Part shown: positions 59,815 to 64,000 of the stretch, in pieces
Position numbering within the stretch: the first letter of the stretch is position 1
Layout: each line of letters starts with the position of its first letter
Assembly: GCA_027483665.1 (NCBI GenBank)
Contig: JAIXUC010000026.1
Location: forward strand, 169,974 to 233,973
Origin: Comamonadaceae bacterium
GTDB taxonomy: Bacteria > Pseudomonadota > Gammaproteobacteria > Burkholderiales > Burkholderiaceae_C
Direction: 5' to 3'
DNA: 64,000 bases
Made by a program: the position numbers and the translations under genes
The notes under the pieces: generated by a model
What the model was told of the DNA's origin: nothing
Database searches by the model: none
The model's input: only the letters and a program-made list of their open reading frames with translations

Positions 59815-61203
59815 ATGAATGTTGAACATACAGCCGAGCCTGACGGAGTCATCTCGGAAGATGACCTTGCAATATTGCGACGTTTGGATGTCCTGTACGG
59901 CGGAGCGACGAAAGTCGCGATAAAAAAGCTCTCCAAGAACGACCGCTCTTGGGCGTGGCCTGTTGCCGAAAGTCACCAAGCTGGCGTATACGTCCCGCAG
60001 GAATTTCGCGGCAGTTTCTTTCCCTCTGATGAAGAACTGCCGGCAAGAATAGACAAACCACACATTTTGCAAACTAGCATACGCACTCGCTGGCCAGGAT
60101 TTAGAGATGCTGTCGCAAACATGCAGTATCGGCGGTTCACCAATAAGGCGTCTGAAGCGCACTTTACTGTACCGCCGAAGGATGCGTTTGCGTACGTTGG
60201 CCCAGCCTCGTTTCTTCTACTTGCGAAAAAGAATGACTCGGAGGGAGTATTTTTCGACTGCCTTGTGGTTGACTCAGATTCAGATGCGTACGGGGCTGTT
60301 GAGCGGCAATTCGAAGTTCTTCCGTCATTTTTGGCTGGAGTGTTCGACGCTCCCTCATTAGATTCAGTTCCAGAGAACATTGCAGACGAGCTAGATACTC
60401 TTATTGCAGAGTTCGTTGCAGCGGTACGCAAGGGCGAGCTGCCCCAGCTCATTGGACAGTACCGTCGAATCCCCGATGGCGCATCCATTACGGATTTGGC
60501 ACAAACCAAATGGCTGAGCGCCGACAACACGAGGACTTTCAACCCCTTCCAGTTGAATTGTCCAGGTGACGATTTGCGCGAGTTGACAACAGAGATTGAA
60601 TTCAAGATTTATCGTTCCCACGAGCTTCGATTTAGGGCTGCCCAAGCACTCGAGATCATTTTTCGAGACGGCCTAGCGCCCACTACGGAGCAGATCGTCC
60701 AGCGAGTTATTCGGCATTTCATACCGCTGTACAAAGTGATGCTGGACGCTTCGCAACAGCGCAAAACGCGAGTGGGTGCTGGATTTGAATCTCACATCCG
60801 CAAGATGCTTCAAGCGGGCCAAATTCCCTATGCCGAGCAAGCAGTGGTCAGTACCCGCAGGCCAGATTTTGTGTTGCCTAATAGACCACTTTATATTGCG
60901 AAGTCGTCTGACGCGATGGTTTTGGCTGCAAAGACAACATTGCGAGAGCGTTGGAAGCAAGTGCCAATGGAGCAGCGTAACTGCACCGTTTTTCTTGCAA
61001 CGATGGATGAGAAGGTGACTTTGTCAGCAGTTAAGGAAATGGCTAACTTGCAGATCACGCTGGTTGTTCCCGAGGCCTTTAAGGCAAAGGGCACGGTCAT
61101 TGAATATGCAAAGGAGCCCAATGTCCTGACCTTCAAACAGTTTTTCCGAGAGGAAATTGCGAGCCGTCGCAAACCTCGATGGGTTGACCTTGGTGCTTGG
61201 TAA
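59815..61203 (+). CDS. EcoRII-type restriction endonuclease
   Basis: A 462-residue endonuclease partner of the methyltransferase. The C-terminal part (about residues 310-460) matches the EcoRII catalytic domain: RVGAGFESHIRKML, RRPDFVLPNR and LAAKTTLRERWKQV give a PD-(D/E)XK centre (E, D and K visible). The first 300 residues are less familiar; in EcoRII this part binds an effector site. ATG 59815 has AGGTGG at 59803-59808; a TTG at 59785 is less likely. It starts 45 bases after the methyltransferase stop, so the two form one operon. Site specificity is inferred from the partner. Confidence 0.88.
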   Translation: MNVEHTAEPDGVISEDDLAILRRLDVLYGGATKVAIKKLSKNDRSWAWPVAESHQAGVYVPQEFRGSFFPSDEELPARIDKPHILQTSIRTRWPGFRDAVANMQYRRFTNKASEAHFTVPPKDAFAYVGPASFLLLAKKNDSEGVFFDCLVVDSDSDAYGAVERQFEVLPSFLAGVFDAPSLDSVPENIADELDTLIAEFVAAVRKGELPQLIGQYRRIPDGASITDLAQTKWLSADNTRTFNPFQLNCPGDDLRELTTEIEFKIYRSHELRFRAAQALEIIFRDGLAPTTEQIVQRVIRHFIPLYKVMLDASQQRKTRVGAGFESHIRKMLQAGQIPYAEQAVVSTRRPDFVLPNRPLYIAKSSDAMVLAAKTTLRERWKQVPMEQRNCTVFLATMDEKVTLSAVKEMANLQITLVVPEAFKAKGTVIEYAKEPNVLTFKQFFREEIASRRKPRWVDLGAW

Positions 61204-61808
61204 GTTGTGTCGCAGCCATTCGGTGAAGCCAACTGGCGATTTGGCCTGTTTGCCGTCCGGGCTTTAGCTGCTGCGCACGCAGACCCTGTAGTCCTAGCCT
61301 ATCGGTAGCAATCGCTATCGCGGGGGCACTCTAGGGGGAATCCGCAGCCCGTGCGCTACGGGGTGGACTGGCGCGAAAGCGGGCTGCGGCGAGCTGGACG
61401 CGCTGTAGGTCTTGCCGCTGTCGGCTTTGGCGGAGTTGCTGGTGATCGGCGGCGTGCTGCACGCGCTACATCACGCCGCGCAGCGAACTGGGGTTCCACC
61501 AGTCGGGCTACCTAGGCCGTCCTAAGAGCACACCAAGGACACCTGATGGAACAGCACCGAGCACGAATCGTCCAGCTACACCCGCGGGCAAGGCGCGTCG
61601 AAAGGCTTCTTCATGCAGGCGCTCAACACCAGCTGCTACGCCACGTGGCATCCGCCCCCACTTGACCTGCTGCAGTCGGGCTTTGCCACCAAGTGGCGGC
61701 TGCAGCGGACGGCTTGGCATGAGTGAACGCCCGGGCAAGAACATTCCTATCTTGTTCGGTTGAATGAAGGGGTAGGCACCACTGCACGAGGGCTGTGTGC
61801 GCGGCGTG
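61204..61808. other. 605-base region without a recognisable gene
   Basis: No complete gene is seen. On the plus strand 61547-61735 is an open frame (following a TGA) with reasonable residue composition, reading GASKGFFMQALNTSCYATW in part; it may be a fragment of a lost gene, but I do not recognise it. Short repeats around CTATCG occur near 61290-61320. The region probably marks a junction between insertions. Confidence 0.4.
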
Positions 61809-62609
61809 TCACTCGCGGGCCTTGTCGTTGCGGTCTTCTATTGCTTTACGCTTTCCCTCCGGGAGTTTCTCGTACATTGCCCTTACGGTCTTGGGATGAC
61901 TGATCATCTGCTGGGCGATGGCATTCAAAAGGTCGAAAAGTCGTAATGCGCTGTCTTGGTCATCACGAAGGTCGACCGTGCCCGGGTGCACGGCATCATT
62001 GCCGACAACGCGAACGATGTCGAGCGACTGCTGAACCAGCGGGTCAAGCCCTTTGCCTACAAGGCTAGCAATGTCGTCGTCGATGTTCTTTCCTCTCTCT
62101 CCCAGGTGAGCACAGAGCTTCTGAACAGAAAGGCGAAGGAGTGCGGCTGCACCCCGCGGGGATGCGTTGACGATTGATCGGGCTTCTTCGAAGTCGCGGG
62201 CGATGTCCTCGGGAAGATCTGCGTTCGGAGATGGACCCAAACGCTGGAGCGGAAAAACCATGCTCCTATGAACCCAGACAGCGATCTTCTTGCAGTTGAA
62301 ACACTCGCTGATGTTCGTGTTGAGAAGTTGAGCGCGAACGTACGTGCTTTGCTCCTCTCGCTCGAAGTATGGTTGCCCGGTCATCATGCGTTCGCACCAC
62401 TCAAGTAGCCGTGGACGGACTTCCTTAGGGATCTCCGGGGAGGACTTAAAACGCTCGCGGGTTTCTTCGTCCGGAATTCTTGGCGTCCGGTCATCTTGGT
62501 CTTTCTGTCGCGCGTAAAGCGCAAACCAATGCTGCGTTGTGTATGCACCGCAATGTGGACAGGCGAACGCCGTAGCTTCTGTGGAAGGTGTAGTGGATGG
62601 TGCGGACAA
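61809..62609 (-). CDS. DUF4145 protein with zinc-ribbon-like cysteines
   Basis: A 266-residue protein. An N-terminal CPHC (AFACPHCGAYT) and a later CFNC pair (ISECFNCKKIAVW) suggest a zinc ribbon over about residues 14-105. The C-terminal part, from ARDFEEARSIVNASPRGAAALLRLSVQKLC onward in shorter pieces, with KGLDPLVQQSLD and VRVVGNDAVHPG, is the DUF4145 domain, which is often found fused to restriction-type enzymes or alone in defence loci. It is a stand-alone form here. Minus strand, convergent with the restriction gene. Confidence 0.8.
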   Translation of the reverse strand: MSAPSTTPSTEATAFACPHCGAYTTQHWFALYARQKDQDDRTPRIPDEETRERFKSSPEIPKEVRPRLLEWCERMMTGQPYFEREEQSTYVRAQLLNTNISECFNCKKIAVWVHRSMVFPLQRLGPSPNADLPEDIARDFEEARSIVNASPRGAAALLRLSVQKLCAHLGERGKNIDDDIASLVGKGLDPLVQQSLDIVRVVGNDAVHPGTVDLRDDQDSALRLFDLLNAIAQQMISHPKTVRAMYEKLPEGKRKAIEDRNDKARE

Positions 62610-62684
62610 GCGAGTCTCCTGCGTTGCTTGCGGAACAACAATCTTGCTGATGTGACGTTGTGTGTGCGCTAGAACGTTTACCTA

Positions 62685-63479
62685 TTAGCCGTGACAAGCT
62701 CGAGTGAACTGAAATCCAAATTCAGTTCGACAGATAACGCCCTTCTCAAACTTGAGTGTTCGGTCCGGGTAATCTGGGTTTGTAGGCGGAATGACAGAGC
62801 GATAGTGGGCTTCGAGCGCCGAGTAATCAGAGTGCGGCGCTGTATCGGCGGACAAGCGATCATGGTGAATTGAAACCAGTCCGAGTCCTGAAAGGTTGCT
62901 CAGATAGGCACCGATGTTTCCCGGGAATGCAAGCCCAATCAGTCGATCAGAATGCAAAAGAAGTTGACCGGCGAATCTGAAAGTGCCGGTCTTCAAATCT
63001 ACCCATTTCGCATTCAAAAAGATAAGGTCGTAATCGATGAAAAACTCAAGCAATTGAGCTTCGTCTGGTGAAAGGTTATTAATTACATTCACGAAGCTGG
63101 GGTGGGCTTGTTCTATCGTATCGACACAAGAGGCCTTCGCTAGAAGCGAGATGTAAAGATCAGCTAGTCGCTCGTCGCGGACGTACGCTATTTTTTCTGC
63201 AATAGGAACGCCTATCTCAGGCGGAACCTCCGAAATCCTGTCCACGGGAACTGACTCAAGCTTCTTTCGATATTCCTCTAAGTTTTTCTCCAAGTAAATG
63301 CGTGAACGTTCATTTGCCCAAGTTACGGGCCAAAGAACGGTGTTACCAAAGCCGAGTACCGTTTCTAAAGCCTTTCCAACTTGGCGAACCCCTGGTTTCG
63401 CAGCGTCACCATATATCTCAACGATCAGAGTAGGGAGCTTCAGTGCCTCATTGGCAACTTGAACCCAACCATTTGACAT
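62685..63479 (-). CDS. DUF4393 (Abi-alpha family) protein
   Basis: A 264-residue protein fitting the DUF4393/Abi-alpha family, linked to abortive infection: LIVEIYGDAAKPGVRQVGKAL at the start in pieces, ARDLYISLLAKASC-like ADLYISLLAKASC, AHPSFVNVINNLSPDEAQLL and EVPPEIGVPIAEKIAYV. One hydrophobic stretch (ETVLGFGNTVLWPVTW) lies near residues 38-53. ATG 63479 is preceded by AAGGAGGAG, a strong ribosome-binding site. It is AT-richer than the core genome. The role in phage exclusion is inferred from the family and from its neighbours. Confidence 0.82.
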   Translation of the reverse strand: MSNGWVQVANEALKLPTLIVEIYGDAAKPGVRQVGKALETVLGFGNTVLWPVTWANERSRIYLEKNLEEYRKKLESVPVDRISEVPPEIGVPIAEKIAYVRDERLADLYISLLAKASCVDTIEQAHPSFVNVINNLSPDEAQLLEFFIDYDLIFLNAKWVDLKTGTFRFAGQLLLHSDRLIGLAFPGNIGAYLSNLSGLGLVSIHHDRLSADTAPHSDYSALEAHYRSVIPPTNPDYPDRTLKFEKGVICRTEFGFQFTRACHG

Positions 63480-63552
63480 AGTGCTCCTCCTTGGCAATTT
63501 GGTGAGAACTAACTTCCAGTTAGTATGACGTTGTGGCATAGTGGACGTCACC

Positions 63553-63873
63553 CTACCGATGGAGGTAGATGAGGCGCTTTATAGCTGAGGGGCTCACACC
63601 CTCTGTGGTGACCAGAGCCTACATCGTGTAGCGGGCTGTGGCGTACATGGCCAGCACGCGGCGCTGTGCCATTGGGTCGATGGTCGAGGGTCGAGGGTCG
63701 GCCAACGATTGCGCCAGTTTCTATTGCAGCCTTCTGGCCTGCAATCGATCTTTCCCGGATGAGTGATCGCTCGAACTCCGCGACCGCGCCCAACATCGAG
63801 AGCATGAGCCGACCTTCTGGCGTCGTCGTGTAAATGGGCTCTGTGAGGCTTCGGAACGATGGGCCACGGTCTG
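63553..63873 (-). pseudogene. Serine recombinase (resolvase/invertase) remnant
   Basis: Minus-strand frames encode FRSLTEPIYTTTPEGRLM and LSMLGAVAEFERSLIRERS, then GAIVGRPST, the C-terminal part of the resolvase catalytic domain. After GRPST the expected HTH tail continues in another frame (IDPMAQRRVLAMYATARYT, then a TAG at 63619-63621, then the tail). The shift lies in a run of 7-bp repeats (TCGATGG, TCGAGGG, TCGAGGG at 63677-63697). The N-terminal catalytic Ser region is missing. It is therefore not functional. Confidence 0.8.
63677..63697. repeat. 7-bp tandem repeat causing a frameshift
   Basis: Three consecutive units TCGATGG, TCGAGGG and TCGAGGG in the recombinase remnant. Loss or gain of one unit changes the frame, which explains the break. 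Confidence 0.7.
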
Positions 63874-63953
63874 GGGGCGCTCGATGGTGCTGCTCAAAAA
63901 CTATAGGTTGAAGCAGCCGCCCGCCAACCCCAAAACCACAACCCCAAAGAAAA

Positions 63954-63979
63954 AGCGCCTAGCGGTGAAGCTAGGCGCT
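63954..63979 (-). terminator. Intrinsic terminator at the right edge
   Basis: AGCGCCTAGC (63954-63963) and GCTAGGCGCT (63970-63979) form a perfect 10-bp stem with a six-base loop; on the minus strand a run TTTTTCTTT follows. It would terminate a minus-strand transcript coming from beyond the right edge, consistent with the tRNA end at 63988. Confidence 0.85.
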
Positions 63980-63987
63980 TGGAGAAC

Positions 63988-64000
63988 TGGCGGAAACGAA
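63988..64000 (-). tRNA. Possible 3' end of a tRNA gene (serine-like acceptor)
   Basis: The minus strand ends TTCGTTTCCGCCA, with a CCA end, discriminator G and a C/T-rich acceptor strand that would pair with GGAAACG. Serine tRNAs typically end in TCCGCCA. It is followed after eight bases by a strong terminator. Only thirteen bases are in the window, so the identity is tentative. Confidence 0.4.

Overview
The window comes from a GC-rich betaproteobacterium, most probably Burkholderiales and Comamonadaceae-like. This rests on the gene content and order of the core blocks (rpoE-rseA-rseB-mucD, then lepA-lepB-rnc-era-recO-pdxJ-acpS-nagZ; rpmF-plsX-fabHDG-acpP-fabF; hemC-hemD-hemX-hemY; argH-algZ-algR) and on the long Arg/Gly-rich C-terminus of RNase E. 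The genus cannot be fixed from sequence alone.

From 1 to about 51.0 kb the window is ordinary, densely packed core chromosome. It opens with the 3' end of lysS and a flavin-oxidase-like gene, followed by a MarC gene. A long run of minus-strand genes (about 20.5 kb down to 1.6 kb) carries fatty-acid and phospholipid synthesis, the sigma-E envelope-stress module with its MucD protease, then LepA, signal peptidase, RNase III, Era, RecO, PdxJ, AcpS and NagZ. Many of these genes overlap by ATGA and are probably translationally coupled. From 20.6 to 29.7 kb come YceD, Maf, an RsmI-like methyltransferase, an S49 peptidase, a Rieske protein, a phosphatase, RluC and RNase E, the last behind a long structured leader. 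From 29.7 to 44.5 kb come the haem block, ppc, the AlgR/AlgZ-type two-component pair, argH, a glutamate dehydrogenase, an FMN L-lactate dehydrogenase-type enzyme and dinB. From 44.4 to 51.0 kb a minus-strand run, pilU, pseudokinase-HDOD, Ser/Thr kinase-HDOD-GAF and rsuA, suggests a signalling pair tied to twitching motility.

From about 51.1 kb to the right edge the character changes to an accessory region. It contains two intact PIN-domain toxin-antitoxin pairs and two decayed ones, a GSU2403-type nucleotidyltransferase, an SRAP protein, a PPP-type phosphoesterase, a membrane protein with a ClpP-like domain, and an EcoRII/SsoII-like restriction-modification system with a self-regulatory operator. 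These are followed by a DUF4145 protein, a DUF4393 (Abi-alpha) protein and a broken serine recombinase. The island appears to end at a hairpin terminator and what looks like the 3' end of a tRNA gene at the right edge. AT content rises in the restriction-modification and Abi genes, as expected for transferred DNA.

The most notable items are the kinase/pseudokinase HDOD pair next to pilU, the restriction-modification system whose methyltransferase has an N-terminal HTH facing a perfect inverted repeat, the BRO-like/transmembrane/ClpP-like fusion, and the graveyard of PIN toxin loci.
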